A stretch of 64,000 bases of DNA from Prolixibacteraceae bacterium (lineage in GTDB: Bacteria; Bacteroidota; Bacteroidia; Bacteroidales; Prolixibacteraceae), in contig JALNYZ010000008.1 in NCBI GenBank assembly GCA_023229575.1, forward strand, positions 1-64,000, read 5' to 3'. Under the pieces are notes generated by a model that worked only from the letters and a program-made list of their open reading frames with translations, did no database searches and was not told where the DNA came from. Shown here one piece after another: positions 11,401 through 18,861 of this stretch (positions are counted from its first letter, which is position 1; every line of letters begins with the position of its first letter). The position numbers and the translations under genes are program-made.

Positions 11401-14351
11401 TCCAATATGGTTCGATTGGGAGAAAGGCTTCAGGATGCCGGATAATTGCCTCTACGGTTTCAATTCCAATATGGTTCGATTGGGAGTTCGCTTTTCAAGG
11501 GCGGTTCTGTAGTTTTCACTCAGTTTCAATTCCAATATGGTTCGATTGGGAGACTTTACAGGGCTTAAACCTGATGCCTCTACCTTGTTTCAATTCCAAT
11601 ATGGTTCGATTGGGAGAGCTCTCCATAAAATAAAAGATCTAAGGTCTCTTTGTTTCAATTCCAATATGGTTCGATTGGGAGCGTTTGGTGAAATTAAATA
11701 CACGTGGGTTGATGCAGTTTCAATTCCAATATGGTTCGATTGGGAGTTTTAGTGCAACTCCACCACCTCCACGGCTTATCGTTTCAATTCCAATATGGTT
11801 CGATTGGGAGGTAAAAATAGGGATAGCAAAACCAGAGGGTGAATCAGTTTCAATTCCAATATGGTTCGATTGGGAGTGTGAGTGCAACAGTGATTTAGTT
11901 GGCTTTGTTTGTTTCAATTCCAATATGGTTCGATTGGGAGTTTGTACCCTATTTTTGATATCCTTAAGTCTGAACTGTTTCAATTCCAATATGGTTCGAT
12001 TGGGAGCAATGCCTCTTTAAGTATTTCACCACCCTGATGTTGTTTCAATTCCAATATGGTTCGATTGGGAGATCCAATCGGTACAAACGGAAGCACTGAT
12101 ACGAAGTTTCAATTCCAATATGGTTCGATTGGGAGAGCATCCCGCTGACCATTTATCCGCACGTATTGGAAGTTTCAATTCCAATATGGTTCGATTGGGA
12201 GTAATTTATCGGTGAGGTACTTGTAATCTCACCATCGTGTTTCAATTCCAATATGGTTCGATTGGGAGATACGCCCGAAAACCCCGCATCTTTGGGAGAG
12301 TGGTTTCAATTCCAATATGGTTCGATTGGGAGACCGTCAATGATCCTGCAACCTATCGAATGACTGGTTTCAATTCCAATATGGTTCGATTGGGAGCCAG
12401 TAATCGTTTGCAATTGACCGGTTAAAATCTCGTGTTTCAATTCCAATATGGTTCGATTGGGAGTTTGGCAATCTTTTATCTCCGTTCATTGCACCCATGT
12501 TTCAATTCCAATATGGTTCGATTGGGAGGGTGTTGCTGTGAATATACAAGCATTAGAAAAGATTGTTTCAATTCCAATATGGTTCGATTGGGAGTACTTA
12601 TTTTCAGCGATTAGATAAGCATTGGAAAGTTTCAATTCCAATATGGTTCGATTGGGAGTTAAAAATCGCTGCTGTATATACTCAAAGAGTTGATGTTTCA
12701 ATTCCAATATGGTTCGATTGGGAGTTTTGGCAATCTTTTATCTCCGTTCATTGCACCCATGTTTCAATTCCAATATGGTTCGATTGGGAGCTGAACTACC
12801 TGAAAACATGGAGTACTTTACCATGTTTCAATTCCAATATGGTTCGATTGGGAGTTTGAGACAACAAATATATGGGTATCTTCTTCATGTTTCAATTCCA
12901 ATATGGTTCGATTGGGAGCAAATCAAAGCCGAGTACGACCTTGAAGATAAATTGGTTTCAATTCCAATATGGTTCGATTGGGAGTTAGCCTGTTATGCTG
13001 AAGTGAAGCCGTTAATTTGTTTCAATTCCAATATGGTTCGATTGGGAGGCAAACAGTAATCTGTTAAAGATTGAGTATTGCAGTTTCAATTCCAATATGG
13101 TTCGATTGGGAGAAGCAGAAATGTATTGTTCGTTTATTGATGGTAATTGTTTCAATTCCAATATGGTTCGATTGGGAGTCTTGCAGGACAAAGTTTTGAA
13201 CCTGAAAAAATCGTTTCAATTCCAATATGGTTCGATTGGGAGTCAAACTGTTGCGGCTGCTAAAACCATCGCAGGAGTTTCAATTCCAATATGGTTCGAT
13301 TGGGAGAAAGGCGAAATCAGAAACCCGAAAGGTAAACCGATGTTTCAATTCCAATATGGTTCGATTGGGAGACGCCTTTTTAACTGACCTGACATAATCA
13401 ATATTGTTTCAATTCCAATATGGTTCGATTGGGAGTACTTCGTTTTTCATTTCCATTGTTTTTTAAATATTGTTTCAATTCCAATATGGTTCGATTGGGA
13501 GTTTGTTCCCCAATCTTTTACCCAAAATAAAAAACGTTTCAATTCCAATATGGTTCGATTGGGAGCGTGCGGATAAATGGTCAGCGGGATGCTTACCCTG
13601 TGTTTCAATTCCAATATGGTTCGATTGGGAGGAAAGTTGTTTTTCTGTATAACCGTTTACTTTTTTACGTTTCAATTCCAATATGGTTCGATTGGGAGTA
13701 TTTACCAGGTGTTCATGTAGGTTGAGACTGTCTGTTTCAATTCCAATATGGTTCGATTGGGAGACGGTAGCAAAACGATGAGTCCTCAAACAATCAAGTT
13801 TCAATTCCAATATGGTTCGATTGGGAGGCCGTACCGTCTTTTAAAACTGAGTCTGCAATCTGTGTTTCAATTCCAATATGGTTCGATTGGGAGTTTGCGG
13901 GCGGTTGTTGGTTTAACAGGATGTTGAGCGTTTCAATTCCAATATGGTTCGATTGGGAGTTTGTCGCCGTCTCCACCACCTCTTGGGCCTGTGCCGTTTC
14001 AATTCCAATATGGTTCGATTGGGAGTACATGCGGCGCAACAAAAAGAGATGTTCTTTTTTGTTTCAATTCCAATATGGTTCGATTGGGAGGCTTCTGACA
14101 TAACGAGATTACTTGGTTATGCTAAGTTTCAATTCCAATATGGTTCGATTGGGAGCAATCTGAAATCTGAATTAAAAAAGGCACTCCCTTGTTTCAATTC
14201 CAATATGGTTCGATTGGGAGTATGATACCTTTTGCCCATTCTGGGAGGGAGTATTCTGTTTCAATTCCAATATGGTTCGATTGGGAGCCTACGAATTTAA
14301 GGTTAATGACAACTTTAATCGGTTTCAATTCCAATATGGTTCGATTGGGAG
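5452..14351 (-). CRISPR. Type I-B CRISPR array, 137 repeats / 136 spacers
   Basis: Hand count gives 137 copies of a 30-nt repeat which on the plus strand begins GTTTCAATTCC and ends CGATTGGGAG, separated by 136 spacers of 33-38 nt (mostly 34-36). Read on the minus strand the repeat ends in ATTGAAAC, the usual type I-B crRNA 5' handle, so the array is transcribed right to left. The leader end is at 14351 next to cas2 and the trailer end is at 5452. All repeats I read are identical except the trailer-end copy (5452-5481), whose first nine plus-strand bases carry four or five changes. The repeat can form a 5-bp stem (CCAAT/ATTGG). The short open frames across the array are repeat translation and are not genes. 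Nearly identical or overlapping spacer pairs are listed under findings. Confidence 0.99.
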
Positions 14352-14401
14352 CCGTTCGATGACTCAAAAAAATAAGTTCATCCTCAACGGATTAACTTTT
14401 A

Positions 14402-14409
14402 CAAACATA
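14402..14409 (-). promoter_or_regulatory. Putative CRISPR array promoter (-7 box)
   Basis: On the minus strand this reads TATGTTTG, a full match to the Bacteroidota -7 consensus TAnnTTTG. Transcription would start near 14396, about 45 nt before the first repeat. No good TTTG -33 element lies 19-23 nt upstream; the nearest TTTG (14444-14441) is 31 nt away, so the assignment rests on the -7 box and position. Confidence 0.45.
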
Positions 14410-14418
14410 ACATTTTTA

Positions 14419-14471
14419 GCCGGAAAAATTGTCGATGATCCAAACAGTATTTTTCCCGGCGGATCGACAAT
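14419..14471. repeat. Interleaved inverted repeats in the CRISPR leader
   Basis: Two inverted repeats are interleaved as A-B-A'-B'. A (14419-14429, gccggaaaaat) is complementary to A' (14449-14460) with one bulged base. B (14428-14441, attgtcgatgatcc) is complementary to B' (14461-14471) with a 3-nt bulge. The block lies directly upstream of the putative array promoter. It could be a double protein-binding site or two mutually exclusive hairpins. Confidence 0.6.
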
Positions 14472-14576
14472 GTTACATAATTAATTCATCTTCAGCATGT
14501 CAAAGAACATTATTTTTTTTGGCAAGAATAAATTCCCATCTATTTTTGCCATTTCTGTCCGAATCGACAACTTCGT

Positions 14577-14840
14577 TTACAAAAATGTATCGAGATTTTG
14601 GCGTTCGTGTCCAACAATCTCCTTGTCCAGCCATTTCTCTTGTCTGGTTTTGAAAACGATCAGGCTATCTGTCTCCTCATCCATAATAAGCATGGCCTTC
14701 TGCTTCAATTCAAGCAGTTTTACTTCTGTGATCTCTCCTTCGAATACAGAATTCTGTATCCAGTTCAGGTATTTGCGGCAAAGTTTCAGCATCTTTCCAA
14801 CACGCTTCTGTCCAACATCATACATGGCAATTACATACAT
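14577..14840 (-). CDS. cas2: CRISPR-associated endoribonuclease/integration protein Cas2
   Basis: An 87-aa protein starting at the ATG at 14840, giving MYVIAMYDVG, the typical Cas2 beta-strand with its conserved aspartate. A GTG at 14849 would add only three residues and lies inside cas1. Stop and start share a base (TAATG) with cas1, so the two are translationally coupled. Cas2 forms the Cas1-Cas2 integrase that inserts new spacers. Its length is normal for the family. It is the last gene before the leader. Confidence 0.96.
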   Translation of the reverse strand: MYVIAMYDVGQKRVGKMLKLCRKYLNWIQNSVFEGEITEVKLLELKQKAMLIMDEETDSLIVFKTRQEKWLDKEIVGHERQNLDTFL

Positions 14841-15844
14841 TACCACCACATTTTAAAGGGTTTGTACTCTTCAATATCCAGAATATGCTTCTGAAGTTTG
14901 TAACATTCGAGCTTAATCAGATGTTTGTAACTAACCGACCGGTTTAAAGTGCGGTGATTAATGGTTTCTTCCAACCGGTCTTCAATGGCCTGAACAAATG
15001 TCTTTTTCCCGTTTGGTTTCAGGATAACGCGGTTCAGGTTCTCTTCAAAGTGGTCGGTACGGATCATCTTTTTGTTCATTACTTTAAATATTACCCTGTC
15101 AACTAACAAAGGTTTGAAAATTTCCGCCAAATCAAGCGACAGAGAAAAACGCCTCTCTCCGGGCTCGTGAAGGAAACTTATGGTTGGGTTCAGTTGGGTC
15201 TGGTGAATTGCCTTCAGGCATTGGCTGTAGCACATCATATTACCAAATGAGATCAGCGCGTTCACTTCGTTTTTCGGTGGACGGTAACTTCGGCCATCCA
15301 TGCTGAAATCATTAATTATCAGCTCGAATGCTTCATAGTAGTTTTTTCGGATATTTCCTTCGATCCCCATCAATTCATCGATAGCAGTTGTTTCAGAAAT
15401 TTTGTTTGTCAGATCTTCCATGAGGCCAATAATAGGTTCAAGATCTTTGCCCCGGCTGTTGTAGTATTTCAGGTTCTTCACCATGTTGAAGCCGGCACCA
15501 TCCAGAATTCGTTGCGCCAGGTCTATGCGTTTCTTTTTATTCTGCTGAAGCTTCACCTGGGCAATTAGCATCTTTCCCGAAATCAATGCTTCGCGCGGCA
15601 TAAATGAGCCGGTATAGTTTTCGTAGTAATCGAAAAAATGAATCGGGATTTGCTCCTGCCCCAGAAAATTATATAGGGCCGAATTGGCATCCAGGTTTCC
15701 GAAGCAATAAAGCTCTCCCACATTTTCGACAGGAAGGAAACGGGGAGCCTCTTCATGGCCATTTTCATCGTAAGGTGTAAATTTAAGGGTGTTGTCCTTG
15801 CGTTGCAGGCGTCCGGGATTGAAAAGATAGTAGGTTTTTTTCAT
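14840..15844 (-). CDS. cas1: CRISPR-associated integrase Cas1 (type I-B)
   Basis: A 334-aa protein of normal Cas1 length. The metal-binding residues of the family are present: E162 (in GIEGNIRKNYY), H226 (in SFLHEPG) and E241 (in DLAEIFKP). Starts with MKKTYYLFNPGRLQRKDN, typical of I-B Cas1. With Cas2 it integrates new spacers at the leader end. It overlaps cas2 by one base. Upstream it is separated from cas4, its usual direct neighbour, by a four-helix-bundle gene flanked by short tandem repeats. Confidence 0.98.
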   Translation of the reverse strand: MKKTYYLFNPGRLQRKDNTLKFTPYDENGHEEAPRFLPVENVGELYCFGNLDANSALYNFLGQEQIPIHFFDYYENYTGSFMPREALISGKMLIAQVKLQQNKKKRIDLAQRILDGAGFNMVKNLKYYNSRGKDLEPIIGLMEDLTNKISETTAIDELMGIEGNIRKNYYEAFELIINDFSMDGRSYRPPKNEVNALISFGNMMCYSQCLKAIHQTQLNPTISFLHEPGERRFSLSLDLAEIFKPLLVDRVIFKVMNKKMIRTDHFEENLNRVILKPNGKKTFVQAIEDRLEETINHRTLNRSVSYKHLIKLECYKLQKHILDIEEYKPFKMWW

Positions 15845-15848
15845 CTTT

Positions 15849-15899
15849 GAAAGGATTGAGTTAGATTGAAAGGATTGAGTTAGATTGAATTAGATTGAG
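15849..15899 (+). repeat. Short tandem repeat, left flank of four-helix-bundle gene
   Basis: Degenerate repeats of attgagttag / attgaaagg / attgaattag lie directly upstream of cas1. The unit attgaattag is the reverse complement of the unit ctaattcaat that makes up the tandem repeat on the other side of the four-helix-bundle gene (16307-16370), so the gene is framed by inverted tandem repeats. Confidence 0.8.
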
Positions 15900-15902
15900 G
15901 TT

Positions 15903-16271
15903 TTAGGTTGATGTTCTTTTTCGCATGCTCGACAGAATTTTAAGAAGTTCCATGCTTTCGGAATGTAAGTTTCTTATAAATTCATTGTTTAGAATACCTG
16001 AACTGATCAGTAGATCAATCCACATTTCAGCTTCATCAGCTTCTTCTACTGAAATGGAAAGCTTACTGAAAAATTCAGCTTTCGACCGTCCACGAAGCGC
16101 TGAACGATAGTTGGCATATACTGATGTTCCTGATTTTGTTAGTTGGTAATTGATCACCTTTCCCCTTGTTGTTTCCGGAATGATTTCTGAAAGATTCAGA
16201 ACATTGAGGGCGAAAATTTTCAATCTCTCCCGAATTTGTATTTTAAAATTCAGCCATTCTGTATTTTCCAT
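15903..16271 (-). CDS. Four-helix-bundle protein (23S rRNA intervening-sequence protein family)
   Basis: A 122-aa protein with the signature of the small four-helix-bundle family first described in 23S rRNA intervening sequences, with a central ANYRSALRGRSKAEFFSKL stretch followed by EEADEAEMWIDLL. Function of the family is unknown; members are scattered singly through Bacteroidota genomes. It is not a Cas protein. Here it sits inside the cas operon between cas4 and cas1, in the same orientation and framed by inverted 10-bp tandem repeats that abut the cas4 stop and the cas1 start. This suggests a small inserted cassette. Confidence 0.82.
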   Translation of the reverse strand: MENTEWLNFKIQIRERLKIFALNVLNLSEIIPETTRGKVINYQLTKSGTSVYANYRSALRGRSKAEFFSKLSISVEEADEAEMWIDLLISSGILNNEFIRNLHSESMELLKILSSMRKRTST

Positions 16272-16306
16272 TACTTAATCAACATTGGTTTATCAATCAT
16301 TTCCAA

Positions 16307-16370
16307 CAATCTAATTCAATCTAATTCAATCTAATTCAATCTAATTCAATCTAATTCAATCTAATTCAAT
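16307..16370 (+). repeat. 10-bp tandem repeat at the cas4 3' end
   Basis: At least six perfect copies of ctaattcaat (16311-16370) are present, with a partial copy before. The cas4 stop codon (16366-16368, minus strand TGA) lies inside the last unit, so the repeat starts at the end of cas4. The array is the inverted counterpart of the degenerate repeat at 15849-15899. Confidence 0.9.
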
Positions 16371-16878
16371 CTTCTCCTTCCTCACCGCTCCAGCAAAAAT
16401 CAAAATAGCTGCAATTTTTGCACCTCGATTTTTGGATACGCTCAGGACAATGTTCATCCTGAATAAGATTTTCAATTTTGGTCAGCATTTCCCTGATTGC
16501 CTCCCTGTCGGGAATGGTAAGTAACACCTCGTCGGTCTTATGTAAACGTGGATATTCGAGTATTCCGGTTACACCTTCGACCCCGTTTTGTTCCAGCACG
16601 TACAGGTAATACTTCACTTGCCATTCGTGGGCCTCCTCGTGCTTGTCCGACTTCTTGATTTCGTGGACCACCCTGGTTTTAGGATCGTAATAGTCGATTT
16701 TGATGCCATCCAGTTCAATTTCCTGGTATTTTTCACTACGGCGGGGGTAGGAGGTTTCGTGTAGCAATTTCCCCTCATAAACCAGATCGGATGTCGATTC
16801 CATGTTGATTCCTGTCGCAAACAACCAAAGTTTGCGGTGACAGATGAGGTAGTAGTTAAAATGGGTTCCTGTGATCAT
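16366..16878 (-). CDS. cas4: CRISPR-associated exonuclease Cas4
   Basis: A 170-aa RecB-type nuclease. The iron-sulfur cysteines are C13 (ICHRKLW) and C153, C156, C162 (CKNCSYFDFC). The nuclease residues are visible as D62 (KIDYYD), E73 and K75 (HEIKK) and Q87 followed by YYLYVL. Cas4 trims prespacers and helps select PAM-correct orientation during acquisition. The start overlaps the stop of the upstream transposase gene in an ATGA quartet, so its translation may depend on that gene. Its last codons run into a 10-bp tandem repeat, but the protein length is normal. Confidence 0.95.
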   Translation of the reverse strand: MITGTHFNYYLICHRKLWLFATGINMESTSDLVYEGKLLHETSYPRRSEKYQEIELDGIKIDYYDPKTRVVHEIKKSDKHEEAHEWQVKYYLYVLEQNGVEGVTGILEYPRLHKTDEVLLTIPDREAIREMLTKIENLIQDEHCPERIQKSRCKNCSYFDFCWSGEEGED

Positions 16879-17576
16879 TCAAATAAGTTTTCAGTTTCTT
16901 CATAGTCAATAAATTGATCATGCAAATATTTAAAATTTGCTTCGTTGTCGAACCAACCGATAACGGTGTTCCGCTGCAGTTTAGTGGGTTTTACAGAAAT
17001 ACAGGTCAGGTATGACGACCACGGATAGTCCATCGCGTATGCGGTAAATTTGTGGTGGACAGGATTATGGTGAATATACAAAACCATTTGTTTGAAATAC
17101 TCTTGATCGGTTATCTCCTTTCGCTTAAAGGGGCGTTCGAAGAGGGATCCATGGCGATCGGTATAAGTGTTGAAGTACGCATTAAACAGATGGGAGAAAT
17201 GAAGATGGGCATTGGGGATTTTGTGGTTTTTGACGCTGTGGTTTTGGTTTTTGACGCTGTCAGGTGCTTCGCACGCTGACAGGTCGGAAAGCGATGTGGT
17301 TTGCCATTTTTGTTCCTCAAACCTGACAGCGTCGACAGACCTGTCAGCGTTTGAATATTTATAAACAACATCCTCCTTCACCCTTACCAGCAGATGAAAA
17401 TGGTTCGGCATCAGCACCCAAGCATACGTATCCGCAACCGGCGAAATATATTTTTCGTACAACTCCAGGAAATGCTCATAATTGGCCGGTTCCCGAAACA
17501 GGTTGCAACTGTTGATCCCACGGTTGTAGATGTGGTAAAAGTTGCCGGGTTCAAGGGTTATTTGAGGATCGGACAT
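16875..17576 (-). CDS. REP-associated tyrosine transposase (RAYT, Y1/HUH family)
   Basis: A 233-aa Y1 transposase-like protein. It has the HUH motif in MPNHFHLLVRVKE, a C-terminal block GSLFERPFKRKEI, and a likely catalytic tyrosine in VLYIHHNPVHHKF. It belongs to the single-copy REP-associated group rather than IS200/IS605: no second orf is present and REP-like hairpins occur nearby. A pair of REP-like hairpins (17254-17350) lies within the reading frame and encodes the linker between HFHLLV and the HLFNAYFN segment, so the gene carries a copy of its likely substrate without being broken. Its stop overlaps the cas4 start (ATGA), which embeds it in the cas operon. Confidence 0.88.
   Translation of the reverse strand: MSDPQITLEPGNFYHIYNRGINSCNLFREPANYEHFLELYEKYISPVADTYAWVLMPNHFHLLVRVKEDVVYKYSNADRSVDAVRFEEQKWQTTSLSDLSACEAPDSVKNQNHSVKNHKIPNAHLHFSHLFNAYFNTYTDRHGSLFERPFKRKEITDQEYFKQMVLYIHHNPVHHKFTAYAMDYPWSSYLTCISVKPTKLQRNTVIGWFDNEANFKYLHDQFIDYEETENLFE
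17254..17350 (+). repeat. REP-like inverted hairpin pair, copy 4, inside the transposase gene
   Basis: The first hairpin is CTGTCAG (17257-17263) with CTGACAG (17276-17282) around GTGCTTCGCACG. The second is CTGACAG (17323-17329) with CTGTCAG (17341-17347) around CGTCGACAGAC. Loop cores match those of the copies at 5143, 25740 and 26676, but the stems differ (CTGTCAG instead of CCGTCAG) with compensating changes. It lies in frame within the Y1 transposase coding sequence. Confidence 0.8.
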
Positions 17577-17617
17577 GGTGTCTGCAATAAAAAATTATAT
17601 TGATAAACCGCCAGGGT

Positions 17618-18202
17618 TCAATCTTCCTGGTTCAAAGAAAAATTTTCGTTGATGAGATTTTCCCAAACATATTCTTCCAACTTTCTCTGTTTAAATGCGA
17701 ACCACTGCTCCCTGTAATTCGAGGTTTCAATCAGGTTTTTGAAATTGGCAAATGGTCTCCTGTTGCTCAGGGCATTAATCACTCTTTTTTTTAAGTTTTT
17801 ATCTTCAACCTCATCAACAAAACTTTCCATAATGCCGAACGATTCCGACGACTCGGGCGGCTCAACCGTAATGCACCTTTTCCACTTCTTGTGATGAAGG
17901 TTAAAATCTTTCGCACTTACACCGGTAAGGGATCTGTATTCGTGAGGATCATCGACCATCATCCTTGGTGCATCTTCCATTTCGAAGGTATCGGGGTTGA
18001 CAAAACAAACAAGTCCGCAGTCAATGTTCTCGGCTATCCTGCGCACCAATTCCCGATGTTTTTCGGGAATAACGACAGTTTCGTCAGGTTCTTCGTAAAT
18101 CTCCTCAAGCAGAAAATCCAGTATCTGCTGAAGTTTTTTCTCATCCTCTTTTACCGAATGAAGTATCGGAAGGATTTGGTTTAACAATTGATCGGGTTTC
18201 AT
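17618..18202 (-). CDS. UPF0158-like protein of unknown function
   Basis: A 194-aa soluble protein. The C-terminal part (RRPFANFKNLIETS...EQWFAFKQRKLEEYV) resembles the UPF0158 family, in which a similar F..FK...W..F motif is shared. No function is known to me. It is not a cas gene, but it is co-oriented with them and lies 41 nt upstream of the transposase gene, so it probably shares the long cas transcript. It may be chromosomal cargo inserted between cas3 and cas4. Confidence 0.65.
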   Translation of the reverse strand: MKPDQLLNQILPILHSVKEDEKKLQQILDFLLEEIYEEPDETVVIPEKHRELVRRIAENIDCGLVCFVNPDTFEMEDAPRMMVDDPHEYRSLTGVSAKDFNLHHKKWKRCITVEPPESSESFGIMESFVDEVEDKNLKKRVINALSNRRPFANFKNLIETSNYREQWFAFKQRKLEEYVWENLINENFSLNQED

Positions 18203-18276
18203 ATCGCATAGTTTAATAAGTGGTTAAATCCTCCATATGTTGGGTACCATGAACGTTAAAAAACGAAATAGCAAAA

Positions 18277-18795
18277 TTATTCATAATACTCGCTGAACAA
18301 GTCACTTATTTCGTCAGCAAAGCCATAACCGCAAGGTTCCGAATATTTTACACACTTCATGCAACGGGGCTTGAATTGTTCCAATAGGTTGTGTTTTTGC
18401 AGAAACTTCAAGGCCAGTTCGAAGTTGGTTGCGGCGCTCGTGTAATATTGTTCCCACATATCGCCGTATTCGTGTGTAAATTTGCAGGCCATTTCGGGCA
18501 ACGTTACCATCAGATCGGCCAGCAACACAGTCGATGGTTTAAAACTGCGAAAATCGGAGATCGCCTTTTTAGCTACAGAAAAACGAAGTGAAGGATCAAA
18601 ACGATCCGCCTCGGGATAAAACTCATTGATGATCACCGACCTGTACTTTTTGAATTTTTCCTTTTCATTCGGATTGAGCAGATACTCGAGATATTCCTTT
18701 GCCGGTTTACAGGTATCATACAGGCCGAGTACTTGCCAGATAATCTGCTCTTTGGTGAGCGATTGGAGGTGTTTTTTTAAGGTGGTTTTGGACAT
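18277..18795 (-). CDS. DUF6155-like protein of unknown function
   Basis: A 172-aa soluble, largely helical protein starting MSKTTLKKHLQSLTKEQ. A cluster of cysteines occurs near the C-terminus (CMKCVKYSEPCGYG), which could bind metal. The sequence resembles the Bacteroidota family DUF6155; this is recognition from memory and not a search. It lies between cas3 and the UPF0158-like gene in the cas direction. Nothing links it to CRISPR function other than position. Confidence 0.6.
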   Translation of the reverse strand: MSKTTLKKHLQSLTKEQIIWQVLGLYDTCKPAKEYLEYLLNPNEKEKFKKYRSVIINEFYPEADRFDPSLRFSVAKKAISDFRSFKPSTVLLADLMVTLPEMACKFTHEYGDMWEQYYTSAATNFELALKFLQKHNLLEQFKPRCMKCVKYSEPCGYGFADEISDLFSEYYE

Positions 18796-18819
18796 GGTGG
18801 TGTTTGTTTGTTGTTGTTT

Positions 18820-18855
18820 ACCCCTGCAAACAGTGTTTGGAGACCTGCCAGGGGT
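18820..18855. repeat. Hairpin repeat between cas3 and the DUF6155-like gene
   Basis: An outer stem ACCCCTG (18820-18826) pairs with CAGGGGT (18849-18855), and an inner perfect palindrome CAAACAgTGTTTG lies next to it. This compound palindrome resembles REP-like elements common between Bacteroidota genes. It lies a few bases downstream of the cas3 stop (18862) and could reduce read-through or protect the cas3 mRNA 3' end. Confidence 0.6.
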
Positions 18856-18861
18856 GGAAAA

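Larger units (their letters stand above)
14352..14576 (-). promoter_or_regulatory. CRISPR leader region
   Basis: This 225-bp AT-rich segment lies between the leader-proximal repeat (14322-14351) and the stop codon of cas2, upstream of the array in its direction of transcription. It contains a putative promoter (-7 box at 14402-14409) and a compact set of interleaved inverted repeats (14419-14471), and no credible gene. Leaders of this position and size carry the array promoter and the sequence recognised by Cas1-Cas2 during spacer insertion; that role here is inferred from location. Confidence 0.8.

Noticed and set aside
14419..14471. Leader inverted repeats as an RNA pseudoknot
   Set aside because: The A-B-A'-B' order would allow an H-type pseudoknot, but there is no linker left to cross stems of about 11 bp, so alternate hairpins or protein sites are more likely.
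5507..14484. Many open frames of 60-217 codons on both strands across the array
   Set aside because: They are translations of the 30-nt repeat and its spacers (recurring FQFQYGSIG, SIPIWFDWE, PNRTILELK). They have no independent start signals and are not genes.
17254..17350. Transposase gene broken by the REP pair
   Set aside because: The insertion keeps the reading frame and the motifs on both sides are intact, so it is treated as a complete gene.
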